DNA of 64,000 nt from Margaritifera margaritifera (taxonomy: Eukaryota > Mollusca > Bivalvia > Unionida > Margaritiferidae). The stretch covers positions 7,930,001-7,994,000 of the forward strand of contig JAQPZY010001675.1 of NCBI GenBank assembly GCA_029931535.1. Reading direction: 5' to 3'. The notes under the pieces are model-generated. The model was given only the letters and a program-made list of their open reading frames with translations, was not told the origin of the DNA and did not search any database. The position numbers and the translations under genes were made by a program. This document shows, one piece after another, positions 48,200 through 60,040 of the stretch. The stretch's first letter is position 1, and every line of letters begins with the position of its first letter.

Positions 48200-49408
48200 T
48201 TTGTTGGCGGTATTGCTGTGGGACTTGTGGGCATCTGATTTCTCCGCTAGCGCACTGTCCTAGCATTGGCTGTGGGTGTTGATATGAAAGCACAGGACTG
48301 CAAATAATGAGACTGCTTTGATTATGATGAGCACAACAAAATTTTGGCCAGCCAACCAATGGCATGGCCAACTGTTTTGAGCAGGAACAACACAATGCTC
48401 CTAATAATGCCAGTAAGTGCCACTGATGCTTTTTCTGCCAGTGACTACAGCATTCCGGCCAGTCACTCCATCTGCTTTTTCACCAATTCTTTCCCATTCT
48501 TGGGATACAGGGGGTCGGGTTCAGGTGTCAGGATGACAAGAGGTGACATTGTACCGCCTATGATCGCAAAAATGATTGTGCTGATGATAAAGCCAAGCAT
48601 CATGAGGATTGATGCGATCATGAGCTCCTGCTCACAAAAGAGTATTCGTAGCTGCTCGGCAATGGCTTGTATCCTTGTGGAGAATTTTGTTGATGGTCTC
48701 CCTACTCTGAGATATTTGGCTGTGAAGGGCTTTTCAGTTGGTTCTGGCAGCCTCTAGTCACAGTTCATGTTCTACCTTTAACTGTCGAATGTGATCTCGT
48801 ATTTCCTCACCATGTCTCCTTTGAAGCACCACATTGAGAACAAGGATCTCTCACAGCAGAAAACTGTCAGTTTTATGTACCCCAACTTCTTTGAGTGCTG
48901 TGTACTAAGGTCCTGATGCAGCGATAAGCTGGGAATCTGTCATTGTGCCTGCAAAGGCTGGTTGACATGCTGCCAACAGTTTTTGTGCAGTCTTACTGCT
49001 GATCTTTGAGGGAGTTTCTATACCCAGTTTGTCATATATGCCTATCTTGTGTCAGTTTACATGCATCAAGAGAGCATAAGGCCCCTTATTAACTCTCCAT
49101 CTCATTTTTTTTGTGGGGATGTTACCATCCCTAATAACCAACATGCCATCTTTACCAACATCTAACTTGGTCTTTTATTTTGTTTGTCTTGAAGCTTTGT
49201 CATCAAGCTTTTTATTGCGAATTTCCCTTTTTAAATCTGCTAGGACATGACCACTTAGATTGTCATGACCAGCTTGCAACGAATCTATTTCTTGGTTTGT
49301 TTCTGGGGGATAAGTGATAAATGGAGTTTCTTGTGTTTCATGTGGTAGATCTGTGTCCCCTCTACCAAATTCTTCGATTTCAAGAACATGGCCTCCATCA
49401 GTTATCAT
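48200..49408 (-). pseudogene. Polinton-like remnant: minus-strand protein with membrane segment
   Basis: On the minus strand a frame starting near 49408 contains the acidic stretch GDTDLPHETQETPF. After stops or shifts, similar-quality coding sequence continues with LLAACQPAFAGTMTDSQLI near 48960 and then RPSTKFSTRIQAIAEQL. A strongly hydrophobic segment, MIASILMMLGFIISTIIFAI, follows near 48560-48620, then TPEPDPLYPKNGKELVKKQM. Hydrophobic proteins of unknown role are common in this element class, but I cannot name this one. At least three stops or frameshifts break it. Confidence 0.45.
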
Positions 49409-49611
49409 AAAACTCGTAAAAGCCTCACAGATCTGCTATGTATTAAAGAAATGAACATATACACCTACAGCAAGTCACCTCTGCCAGTTTGTAAAAAATA
49501 TGTCTTAATATGGCAACAAGTTAGATCCCTTCCGGTCAATCCGCCATGCCCTCAGCAAGATCATTTTGACCCATAATCCTAGCACCATTCACACAAACAA
49601 AACCCTGATTG

Positions 49612-49749
49612 CAGTGGCATAGCAAACACCCAAGCAACCCCCAAAACTGCATTGGGGGGACACAATTCCCATAAAACAACTTTTTTATTGGAAGGGAGCC
49701 CCAGAAGTAAGTTTTCTAGTGGGTCCCAAAATTTCTTGCTATGCCACTG
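49612..49749. mobile_element. hAT-type MITE inside the Polinton-like remnant
   Basis: CAGTGGCATAGCA on the left and TGCTATGCCACTG on the right are perfect 13-bp terminal inverted repeats. CCTGATTG (49604-49611) and CCTGACTG (49750-49757) are an 8-bp target duplication with one difference. It has no coding capacity and lies just upstream of the clearest capsid-like sequence. Confidence 0.85.
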
Positions 49750-49759
49750 CCTGACTGTC

Positions 49760-50560
49760 CATTTTCCTAACCTGAGAGTCAACAATGTCATTGTCATTGA
49801 CACTTCAAGGCTGGCCTTCAAATTTGGCCAGGCCATAATCAAGAAAATAAGAATCAAGCTTGATGGAAATGAGGTAGCCTGTGTGCAAGATTAGAACATT
49901 TGGGGCATCTCTGGCTAACAGAAAAAGAGCTGACTAATGCCCAGAAAAAGAGCGGCTGAATGCCACCTACCTGGGCCTTCAAAACACAAACACCACTGCA
50001 ATTCGCAAGGGGTATGTAACACCATCACAGACACCCAGCCTGATGCATCTATCACAATCGCATTTGGTGCCTGCTTTTGCATCCCTCTTGATCTCAAAAT
50101 CCAAAATGATCACGTCCTTTTATCAATTGAGCCTTACTGACTGACTCTTGTTTGAGTTGATGTCTAACAATTACAAAAGGGTGATACAGAGCACCAACAG
50201 CAGTGCAACCTACTCAATCAGCGGAATTGCAGTAGAATTCAAGATGGGGTATTGAACATTGAACTCGTGAGAATGATCCAGAACCAATACCTGGGAAAAG
50301 TTACCATCTTGTACAAACGCATACTTTGCCCTGGGTTATGATCTGGATGACCTGCTCTCTGCCCTCGTGGAAAGGTTCGAGGGCACAAACACTCTCTTCT
50401 CGATGATTGCGCCTTCCTTTCAGACATTAGACATAAAAAACAGCCCTTACTAAGCTTATATATATCTCGCTCCATGCAGGGATAAGTACAAGGCCGCTGC
50501 CAAGGACTTTTGCAAGTAAACCTCTTGGGTAACACTGTTCTTTGCGAAGATTCAGACTAG
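49760..50560 (+). pseudogene. Polinton/adintovirus-like major capsid protein remnant
   Basis: Across frameshifts and stops the plus strand shows, in order, IIKKIRIKLDGNEV near 49838-49876, a CIPLDL.I.NDHVLLS-type segment near 50080, a NYKRVIQSTNS-type segment near 50170, YSISGIAVEF near 50210 and MIQNQYLGKVTILYKRIL at 50273-50326. The same order and spacing of such motifs is seen in the double-jelly-roll capsid protein encoded by Polintons and adintoviruses. The assignment is from memory of the family and needs a profile search. Many breaks are present, so no intact product is possible. Confidence 0.55.
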
Positions 50561-50965
50561 TTCTACAACACTCTTAACAAAAACAATGTCAAACTTGAGC
50601 CAGAAACGAACTTACTGCAAGCTACTTCTGTGCACAGACTTGCCTGTGGAATACGAACTGGTCTGAGGTCCCCTGAAATGCTAATATGATGGCTTCATCT
50701 TCTTTATGTTACCAGCCATGCTACTGGCTACATTTCCTACCAGCTACTTAGAGTTCAGCATGCTGCAAGCTATATCACACTTGTATCGAAAGCAATCATG
50801 GACACTGACAATCTGTTCAGCGGACTGGAAGGGTAGCCTGTGGCACCAGTGCCGCAGCATTGTCCAGATGACAAACAAAGGACAATCACGCCATGGTTTC
50901 TGCTGCTGCCAAAGCGATAGCTGTTCACTGGTAATGTCCAGGCAGGCAAACATATACTCTGGATG

Positions 50966-51168
50966 GTCAGAAACTAGAACATTCTGTGTGGATATAGCAA
51001 TGTATGGTCTTTCCAATATCTGAAATAAAATGTTGCTGGCATATTTTTTGGTCAATCTATCACAGCTGTGACAAAAGTATCAATGAGTGACACTTAATGT
51101 CAAAAAAAGGATCAAACCTAATCATTGCAAGGTAAGTCAGCTCTTCCACTCATTAACCACTGTGCCAC
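50966..51168 (-). repeat. Right terminal inverted arm of Polinton-like remnant
   Basis: The inverse of this segment matches 47383-47600 over about 200 bp, with frequent single-base differences. The shared blocks GGTTAATGAG, TTACCTTGCA, TTTTTTTG and TCACAGCTGTGA are in the same order. Confidence 0.75.
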
Positions 51169-52387
51169 GGTAAAAACACTCTAGAGACCCAGGCCGCCAA
51201 GGGGAAGGTGATCTCTAGACATTTTCAGAATGAATGGACCTTAAAATTTCCATGGCTTTTCGAGGAAAATGGGCATGAAATGCAAACACTAATTCAACAG
51301 CAGACAGTTGATTTATGTTTTTATTATGGTAAATTAATAGCATCCCCTCAAAAGTTTAAACATCCCTCAAAAACTGGTTTGAGGGATTCTATGTCCCCTA
51401 AAATTTCTGACTTAGGCACAACACTGGGTAAAGCAACCCTAAGTTTACACACCCTCTTGAATTTTTTCATCAGGTTAAAAAATATTTTTATTACTATTGA
51501 AAATTATTACCAATTTTGAAAATACAGTGTCCAGAAAATTTGAACCTCCGGATATTTTGATTAATGCTGGTATCAGATATACTCAATGTTGAATAAAATC
51601 ACTTACATTTTAGATACATAGTAAAAAAAATTGACATCTCCATACACATAAAGAACAACATCTATGAACCCTTTTCTTCACACAACTTACAGCTATAACC
51701 TCTATATAAAGGAACCTGTTCATCAAAGGATACAATTTTGTGGTTTCCTAACAAGTGTCCTTTATAGACAGGTGTCGAAGAGAGCCAAAATTCTCTACAG
51801 ATTATATTTCACCAAATAAAATCTGAAAGGTACGGTTAATATGTCTTTGGCAATTCTAAGTAATCTTAATACTTAAAGAAAAGTCCCTTATGTAATTAAA
51901 ATTTGATTTGCATTAGTAAAGTAATACTTATTTCAAAGTGAAGGAATATTCTATGAGAATTACTAAGAGATGGGTGCAGCTAGGATCACTGACAAGAGGT
52001 GATTATAATCTGGTGTTGGGCATCAGGCATCAGTCAACCTACCTTGGTCTTCCCCTAATACCAAAGAAAATTGCAAGTATGTTCATTATTTAATGGATAT
52101 ATTTGATAAATATCAAAGAAAATGTGTTCATCTTAAAAAATAAACTAATCTTTACAGATTACTATGTGAGACACTCGTGACAAATTTTGTCCAATAAGCA
52201 CATCTAGGCTACTTAAAACAAACTGACATGAACCTCCTACTGTTTGCTTAATCTGTTCACCAATATACAGATTTATTATACAACATATGGACATATCTTT
52301 CAGATAAATTGAAAATATTATATTTTTTAATTTATGTTCATTTTATAGTTTTTAATTTATGTTTTATATGTAAAAACAATTAACTCA

Positions 52388-52619
52388 CAGGGTCTATTCT
52401 AGAACATATGATTGCAGGATTCATGCTTATTTAGAAAAAAAAACCTGAAAAATCAACTACATGTAAATGCTTGAAAATAATGCATTATATTTTCAAGCTC
52501 TACATTTATTTCTACTTTAAATCCCTCCTATATTCAGAAAATTCCCTCCTTTTTTCAAATGTATAGGACAATAGCCCCCCCCCCCCCCCCAGTAAATGTT
52601 CAGTTCTAGATTTGACCCT
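52388..52619. mobile_element. hAT-type MITE (CAGGGTCTATTCTA family)
   Basis: The left end CAGGGTCTATTCTAGAAC and the inverse right end CAGGGTCAAATCTAGAAC are terminal inverted repeats. Flanks TAACTCAC and GAACTCCT share AACTC and may be a worn target duplication. It includes an 18-base C run near 52575. Confidence 0.75.
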
Positions 52620-52879
52620 GAACTCCTCATTATATATAACCATCTTTAACTGTAATATAAATCTGCTTTCTAACTTTTCAACTGTAATCTTATCCTGTAA
52701 GAGAAACTGCTGTAAGATTTTTACTTTTACTATAAGATGCAGGCATCAAATAATTCAACTTTACATAACCTCAATTTATACCAAGTAATGATTACAATGC
52801 AGTTATACCTTGACAGCATATGTACATGTATTTTACTTTGAAATTTTACCTGAATGGAAAATGTTCAAGCTGACATTTA

Positions 52880-53094
52880 CCATATGTACTTGCATATGTC
52901 AGGGCTAACTGTAAGCAACACAGACCCTGCTCTGCTGTTTCATAATGCATCAGCAGATCAGGCTCTATGTTGTTTGTTCAACTGATGAGGCCTAGCGAAG
53001 TGCAAAGACTCAGATATGCTGGTGCATTATGCAATGGTAGATCTGGGTCTATGCAGTTTGCAGTTAGATCTGACTTATACACAAGTATATATAG
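52880..53094. mobile_element. Nested-palindrome MITE, copy 3
   Basis: TA flanks both ends (52878-52879 and 53095-53096). Ends CATATGTACTTGCATA and AAGTATATATAG. Lobes ACACAGACCCTGCTCTGC, CAGATCAGGCTCTATGTTG and GATCTGGGTCTATGCAGTTT match the family. Confidence 0.75.
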
Positions 53095-53807
53095 TACATA
53101 ACAGACCATACATGTATGCCAACTAAAACTTTGTTTATGAAAGTGCAAGGTGCCTCCTCAATTCAATAGAAACTCTGCATTGATTTATAAATGTGTGTTG
53201 TTAACATGTCTAAAGATTTCACAACTGTTATATTTCAATGTGTGCTGAAACTTTTCCCTTTCACTTTCTTGACTGACATTCATAATTGGCACAAATGCTT
53301 TGTCAAAATAAATTGGGTCTGTAATTATACAGACACTGACAATTATTTTATTCAAAATTTACTTTTTCCAATCTACAATCATTTTTAATTGCAAATATGA
53401 TTAAGATATACGTTATTAAAATATAAGAAATAAGGTTATTTAATGTTGAAAAAGCCAAAATCAAAATGTCTGAGAATTCATAACTAATTCATGTTTAACA
53501 ACAACTAAAGTTACACCAAAAGTGAGAAAATAAATTATTTACTTTTTAATGCCAAATAATGTATTTCATTCAAAAAATGTGATCCAAAACTGCCACCTAT
53601 ATAAGCCTCCACTTTAAAGGTATCTTTCTGAAAAATGGCTATTCCATTAGCTCTTGAGATGACATGGGCTATAAAATGACAGATCATGTAAACAACACAT
53701 GATGTCTGCATATTGGAGCCAAATGGTGTAAATATAAAAAAAACATTACATGATGAGGATGATCCCTGCTGATGTTGCTGATGTGGTGAATACAAACTGA
53801 GAGCTTA

Positions 53808-54017
53808 CCTCATATACTCACAAGTCAGGTCCAACTGCAAACAGCATACACCCTGAGATCTGCCATTGCATAATGTGCCTGCAGGTCAGGGTCACTGTCA
53901 GTTCTACTAATTAATCCTAACAAACAGCACAGACCCAGATCTGACAGCACATCATAGGACAGTAAATCAGTCTATGCTGTTTGCAGCCAGATCTGACTTG
54001 TATGCGAGTGTATATGG
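53808..54017. mobile_element. Nested-palindrome MITE, copy 4
   Basis: Begins after TA with CCTCATATACTCACAAGTC and ends GACTTGTATGCGAGTGTATATGG. Contains AACAGCATACACCCTGAGATC, CAGCACAGACCCAGATCTGA and CAGTCTATGCTGTTTGCA. The right TA is lost. Confidence 0.75.
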
Positions 54018-54246
54018 AACTTCTGTTACCAGCATCTTAACCCATCCTTAAAGAAATGAAACTGGCAGAAAAGAACTATAATTACCCAGGCACCTGTCAG
54101 GTTCTACATGTTGGTATGTAACCTGAACATGTGTTAGGAGAAACTTGTCCAGAATCAAATCAAATTCAAGGTACAAAACTTGTTTTTATATGATTGTTCC
54201 TAATATCCTAATTCTGTTGTATGTACATGTACATGTATAGACAATA

Positions 54247-54435
54247 CAGCATTCCCTCATTACAGTGCAATTCATTATAACATGGTTCTTTGTATAAGGC
54301 AGGTATGGTCATGGAATCCATTTTATTAAATAGCAGTAACATTATATGTATAATGTACTTCATTAAAAAGCAGTTTCACTCTACAGCGGTTTACTCCATG
54401 GGTCACATGTGCAGCATCATAATGAGGGAATGATG
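54247..54435. mobile_element. TA-flanked MITE
   Basis: CAGCATTCCCTCATTA at the left and TAATGAGGGAATGATG at the right pair as terminal inverted repeats. TA flanks both (54245-54246 and 54436-54437). Tc1/mariner or pogo type, noncoding, 189 bp. Confidence 0.8.
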
Positions 54436-55079
54436 TAATTGGTAATTATAATGTGCAAAAACAGCTGTTGTATTCTAAAAGAAAAGCTGATATTCAGAAA
54501 TGTATAAGGACTCAATATAGAAGCAAGAGATGAACATTTCAGACAGACACTTTGTTGAGGCTGACATGTGTGAGATTTAGTTTGGGTCAGTACAATTCTG
54601 TCAGTGAGTGGTGTCTAAAGCAAAGACTTGTATCAACAATTGCATTCTATATCAATCAGAAAATGTCTGTTGAAATTTTGTTTAAAACTTTATTTAATGT
54701 CATTTGTGCAAGTTCTCACAACATATATTAAGCACTCTTGAGGGCTCAGATACTGCTTGCAGCCAGACTCTAAGGAGCAAACCAGAGCAGTGAATGTGGC
54801 AAAAACCAATGATCTTAGAAAACCATTTCTGCCTTGTATGCATCCATAATAAGGGATTGAATTAAAGACCAATGAGGTACAAAGCAAGTATGTTACACAG
54901 CTCTATTCAAACCTATTGTCAAATTGAACTTGTAGATCCTCATTTACCAGTTAATTATGTCATAAAAGTTCTATTTCTATGTTGGTATTAGCAATTCCCA
55001 AAACTTAACATAGACAATATATATTTTCAGATTGCGATCTATTTTAAAACAAACAGCATACGGTATTAGGTGATTACAA

Positions 55080-55680
55080 ATTAAAAGAAGAAGTCTTTCA
55101 GTGAAAACCCCATATTGATATGACCAATTTAGGAGGTGTAGCAATAAAAAGACTTCAAGATAGCTGCCATGGTGGCCATACTGGATTTCAGATCAGTACC
55201 ATTTTTATTTAGGATCAACTAGACATCATAAGAAATCTTTTGGTGAAACACCCATGTTGATAGGTCAATATGATCATCCTTCCAGGTGGAGCACTAGTTT
55301 CATTTTGGATTAACTAGACACTATAAGAAGTCTTCTGGTGAAAACCCTCATGTCAATATGACTTTCCATTCTGGAGGAATAGCAATAACAAGATTTTCAA
55401 GATGGCTGCTGTGGCAGCCACACTGTATGTAAGACTGGCACCAATCTTAGGACCTATTAGACATCGTAAGCAGCCTTCCAGTGAAAACCCGATGTCAATA
55501 TGACCAATTCACGGGGTGTAGCAACAAAAGATTTTCAAGATGGCCACTGTGGATGTCAGAGTGGCACCATTTTCATCTAGAACCAACTAGACTGTGGGTT
55601 TAATGAGTGTATAAAGTTTCATGGCAATCCTCCGAGTAGTTCAGGAGGAGTAGTGATAACAAACTTGGTTTCGGAATTTG
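55080..55680 (+). repeat. Dispersed repeat, AAGATGGC/GTGAAAACCC family
   Basis: Four units of about 125-150 bp share AGTGAAAACCC, GTCAATATGACC, GGAGGAATAGCAATAACAAG, TTCAAGATGGC(T/C)GC and AACTAGACATC. The last unit matches 2540-2670 (GACTGTGGGTTTAATGAGTGT, CATGGCAATCCTCC). Confidence 0.75.
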
Positions 55681-56764
55681 TTCAAATCTTTGTATGTTCA
55701 TGGCCAAATCAAACTGTGGATTATTTCTGATCATGTGAGGGAACAACTCCAAAACCTCAGTATATCATTATCATGCCAGACCCATGAAAAAGATCAGTCA
55801 TCCTACAAGACTATGATAGTAGTCTCTTCTCAGTCAGAATATATTCAAATATTTGAAAATTTAAATATTAAAGGAAAAAGTGTAAATTTACACTTTTGCT
55901 TTCTGTTCTCTTCACGTTAAAATGTTTCCTTCCAAAGGTGTATATCCAAGTTAAAACACAACTAAAGTGTAGCTTATCTACATTAAGTCTACACCTGCTA
56001 TCAAATCACTGATAACACTTAGTATCAGTTCCATTCTGTAACATTCCTGATCTTAGACCATACATAAGAACTTGAAGTCATGCTAGGAAGTTTTATGTTG
56101 GCTGCATATTGTGTTAAATATAAATATAGAATCTTACTGGAGTGCTCATTTTAAATAAAATTTATGTTTAAAATGAGTTGAATAATTTCTATTTTTTTTA
56201 GCCTTGGTGAGCAAAAGATTTAACGAGCTTCATAAATATTAATTTGGAATTTATCACATCACAAAAATTAATTATTTTATTTGATGAACCCATGGAGTAG
56301 TAAATTTCAGAATCGTCAGTCACTACGCCTTTACTTTACATCATTTGTGATGCCACAAGGTGTTATTAATTTAAAAATGTTACATACAGAAAATTTATGG
56401 GTATATTAACCTAAATAACACTGTTGTCGTTAGAGAAATCTATACATGTACAAACGTATAATGGATGACTGGACTAATTCAATAATGATATACTATGAGT
56501 AATTTTATTCCCTTTAGTGTATAACAAGTCAGGGACACATTTATGGATAGTAACTATCACACCCTATACACTTAACTAGGTTTAATAGCCACTTTTGTTC
56601 ATCAATCTACTCAACATATATTATGATACACAAAAATATTGTAATCATACTAGCTGCATATTTATTTGAATTTACAATATTAATTAAAATATATGCTACT
56701 ACATGAACTTTGAGGTCTGTACAAGAGTACCATAAATGGTACATTATAGACTTGCCATGATGTA

Positions 56765-56893
56765 CCATTTATACTCGCATATAATCTGGGTCCAAATGCA
56801 AACAGCATAGACCCTGATCTGCCCGCGCATAATGTGCTGGCAGATCAGGGTCAATGTTGTTTGTTCTACTGGTTTATACATGAGTATATACGG
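56765..56893. mobile_element. Nested-palindrome MITE, copy 5 (single-lobe form)
   Basis: TA flanks both ends (56763-56764 and 56894-56895). It has clean ends CCATTTATACTCGCAT and ATGAGTATATACGG and only one pair of inner lobes, CATAGACCCTGATCTGCC and GGCAGATCAGGGTCAATG. At 129 bp it is the simplest and best-paired member. Confidence 0.85.
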
Positions 56894-56999
56894 TAAATAG
56901 TATTATTATACATGGATGCAAATACCTCTTTCATTGGCCAGATGCACAGGTACCAAAAGATATAGTACCCGTTTAACTTGTGTACAAAGTGACATTGCC

Positions 57000-57590
57000 T
57001 AGCAGTACTATATGAAACAAGCCATTTCAAACGTGTACTTGTCCCAAATGCAAGCCATCTACAAAGTTTCATCATGGCATGTGGTACAGAAGCAGTTTTG
57101 TGGAAATAATTTTTCATTCTTTCGGTCCATATGACCCGGACCTTTGAACTTTTTGCCCCAAAATGAATATGTACCTTCCTTGTCTCCAATGTAAGCTATC
57201 CACATAATTTGGTCAAAGTAGGTAATAAAGAACTCAAGATATCTTGCAAAAAGCATTTTTCTTCTTAAAGACAGTGACCTTGACCCTTGACTCCAAAATT
57301 AATAGACCTCTTTCTTATCTCAATTGCAAGCCATTTTACAAAGTTTGGTCAAGGTACCTGGTATACAAGTTATTTTGCAGAAAGTTTTCCTTCTTTCAGT
57401 CCTTGTGACCCTGACCATTGTCCTTTGGAGCCTGAAATTTATTGGCTTCTTCCTTGACACATAATGCAATCTAACTGTACTGGTACTCACAAAGTTTGAT
57501 AACAGTAGATGGTGGAGAACTTGAGTTATTGTCCAGAAATGAAATAGGGAACAGACAGATGGGCATATAGACAGCCAGATAGGTAACATC
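57000..57590 (+). repeat. Dispersed GACCTTGACC repeat
   Basis: Units with CCAAATGCAAGCCATCTACA, AAGTTTCATCATG, ATGACCCGGACCTTTGAAC, CAGTGACCTTGACCCTTGA and CCTTGTGACCCTGACCATTG. It ends with ACAGACAGATGGGCATATAGA, directly before the TATG microsatellite. Confidence 0.75.
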
Positions 57591-57715
57591 GTATGTATGT
57601 ATGTATGATTGTATGATTTTATGTATGTATGTATGTATGTATGTATGTATGTATGTATGTATGTATGTATGTATGTATGTATGTATGTATGTATGTATGT
57701 ATGTATGTATGTATG

Positions 57716-57746
<31 letters not shown>

Positions 57747-57852
57747 GTAAGTATGTATGTAAGTATGTATGTATGTATGTATGTATGTATGTATGTATGT
57801 ATGTATGTATGTATGTATGTATGTATGTATGTATGTATGTATGTATGTATGT
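57591..57852. repeat. (TATG)n microsatellite, about 260 bp
   Basis: Tetranucleotide array with interruptions near 57607-57620 and a few AAGT variants near 57745. Long ORFs reading YIHT or MYVC across it are artefacts. Confidence 0.98.
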
Positions 57853-58730
57853 AGTGTTTTACAGCAAGTCTGCACAAAAGTGGCTATGTAGTGCCAACAA
57901 AAGGTTAAGTTTGGAAAATGTAAAACTGAATTTCACAACAATTTAGGAAGATAAAGCCTTATAAATAAATGTATAAATAAGTACAACAAGATAAAATATA
58001 AAACGTCAAGACATGATACACTCCACCATACAGTAAGCACATACAAAAATGGTACTGACATACCCAAGATGATTCAGCACATCAATTAAAATAAATGGAG
58101 AGATGACATAGTTGAAACTCTTTGTTTCCATCAATACACAGTAGGTAAAGATATAACAAGTTCAAGGGAGTTTACACCCACAATAAACCTGACAATATAG
58201 CTGTACAATGTCTGAAGTGAACATAAAGAACCTACTGAATCCTAAACAACCAATCTTGTTGGGTAAATAAAGACAACAAAAAGTGCTCAAAATAGGCACT
58301 CCACATAAGTGTGTGGCCCATAAACCCAGCTGCATTAATATACTACTCCATGCAGAGTTTATCCCTCTGCCTACATAATAAATTCATCAGCTGATTTAGC
58401 CAAATATGTATCCAATCTTTATAACTGTCATAAATACCAAACAGCATGGTCACTTGTCCATGGTATAGGATAATAGCCAATACTACTGATACTTGGGCAA
58501 CTTAGTGGAATTTTATCTGATAGTGTAACTGACAATAAAAACCAGGATTGAGATATATATACTGATTATTGAGAGACTTGGCCAGAAATTGTGACCATAA
58601 TAACATCAATTGTGTCCATGTGTTTACCATCATGATTGTGTATCACTGAGATGGAGCTCCAAAATTGATGACTCCATGTGCACCTCTGTAGCACTAGTTA
58701 AACATTCCTCAATGCTACACTAATTCAATA

Positions 58731-58890
58731 CAGTAGAACCTGACTTGAAGACCACCATTTCTGCCCAAAAACATGGTCTCTCAAGACAGGCGGTCTGTCA
58801 TGACAAGTCATAACACTATATTATCAATAAATACATGCATTAAGAATGCTGTCTCTAAACACAGGTGGTCTTTCAAGACAGGTGGCACTG
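58731..58890. mobile_element. TA-flanked MITE
   Basis: The left end CAGTAGAACCTGACTTGAAG and the inverse right end CAGTGCCACCTGTCTTGAAAG are terminal inverted repeats. TA flanks both sides (58729-58730 and 58891-58892). Tc1/mariner or pogo type, 160 bp, noncoding. Confidence 0.8.
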
Positions 58891-58984
58891 TATATGCAAT
58901 GAGCAGTGAGGACTGTCGCAATTTTGTGCTGGATGAAATAGCACCCCAGGCTCGGAAAAAATACAGCAAACTCCACTAAATGGT

Positions 58985-58987
<3 letters not shown>

Positions 58988-59040
<53 letters not shown>
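58988..59040. repeat. (TA)n(TG)n microsatellite
   Basis: AT dinucleotides changing to GT dinucleotides near 59027. Confidence 0.97.
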
Positions 59041-59511
59041 ATGGTTCAGCACTTTTTATGCAAAAGAGAAAGAATTCAATGCACCTTGCACTATCATAAA
59101 ATATAACTATCCACACTTCAATGAAAACTGTAGGAAAATAAAAACATCTTGGAATTTCCATTGGTATAAACAAACATTAATGTTTTTTTTAAATTTTTTT
59201 AAAACCTAAAAGTGCTTTTAAAATGGTACAGATTCACATGCAAAAAGTGAGAGAGAAAGAGAGAGCAAAAGAAATAATAATAATAATAATTACTTTAATT
59301 AAAGAAGCTGCTCATTTGGTCAACTGACCAATCTTACATGAGACCTTCTACAAAGAGAAAGAGACAGAGCACAAACAAGCTGCAAATAATATGTTGTAGC
59401 CAAGTGGTAATTTGTCTTGTTCCCAGTGATCTCGACAAGTGAAAGCACCCTGCAAATTAAAGGTGACAATAGAAAGGGCATGCAAGGAAAGGAACTGGTA
59501 TGTTCACTTAC

Positions 59512-59636
59512 TGGTCTTGAAATCCATCCAAGTCTTCTGCTTGTTCTTCTATTGTTGACTCGAGATCTAAATAGGTTCCATAGTCTGCCTGTGCTCCATG
59601 GTGGTATCGATATATTTGTAATGCACAATCCTCAAG
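59512..59636 (-). CDS. FHOD: FHOD-type formin, N-terminal (GBD/FH3) exon
   Basis: This 125-bp exon is preceded on the minus strand by a T-rich acceptor ending TTGTTCCCAG and followed by a strong donor, CCA|GTAAGTGA. It encodes 41 codons plus two bases. The start, LEDCALQIYRY, and the stretch YGTYLDLESTIEEQAE followed by GFQD match the conserved N-terminal region of FHOD1/FHOD3-type formins, where L(E/D)DC.LQ is followed by YLDLE..(L/I).EQ and EGFQ. A short insert (YHHGAQAD) separates the two motifs compared with the vertebrate proteins I remember. It enters in phase 0 and leaves in phase 2, matching the exons on both sides. FHOD formins act on cortical and stress-fibre actin and in muscle sarcomeres. 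Confidence 0.8.
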
Positions 59637-59938
59637 CTGGGAACAACAAAAAAATACAAACTAGTTAGTCAAAAACCTAATGACATAATTTGTTTTAATT
59701 GTTCAATATTACCATAGCATAACTGCTTACTCTCATGATACAAGAATGTGGTGGAGACTTTTCTCCAACTGTCTAAATACATGAATGTTTACCATATGAA
59801 AGTAACTTTTATAAGTGACACCTGTACACTCCTACAAACAGTATGCACTTGAAAGGAAAACATTACAGAGCCATGCATCCATGTTCATACTGAAGTGTAA
59901 AACCAGTGAAGACGTCTACATTTAGACTTCTGCATTTA

Positions 59939-60040
59939 CCTGTGTATAACATGAACCCAACTGAGAACAGCACAGACCAGGATCTGGTGTCACATAATGT
60001 GCCAGCTGATCTGTGTGTACACTGTGAGCTTGAAATTAAT
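59939..60040. mobile_element. Nested-palindrome MITE, truncated copy 6
   Basis: Starts after TA with CCTGTGTATAACATGAACCC and continues AACAGCACAGACCAGGATCTG, CACATAATGTGCCAGCTGATC, then fades. The right arm is missing. Confidence 0.55.

Larger units (their letters stand above)
47383..51168. mobile_element. Polinton/Maverick-like remnant, about 3.8 kb
   Basis: Long inverted arms enclose a block with remnants of several genes on both strands. The left arm is about 47383-47600 and the right arm about 50966-51168. Inside are a minus-strand coding region (about 48200-49408) with a hydrophobic segment and a plus-strand region (about 49760-50560) resembling the major capsid protein of Polintons/adintoviruses. 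Polintons are virus-like DNA elements of animal genomes, normally 15-20 kb, with protein-primed DNA polymerase, integrase, ATPase and protease. None of those four is recognisable, so this is an internally deleted, frameshifted relic. Exact outer ends and target duplications could not be fixed. Confidence 0.6.

Noticed and set aside
53535..53795. Minus-strand ORF of 86 codons with QHQQGSSSS
   Set aside because: No convincing acceptor and donor around it, borders run into a MITE, and no known motif.
57320..57946. Long ORFs of repeated YIHT or MYVC residues on both strands
   Set aside because: They are translations of the TATG microsatellite, open in several frames only because the repeat lacks stop codons.
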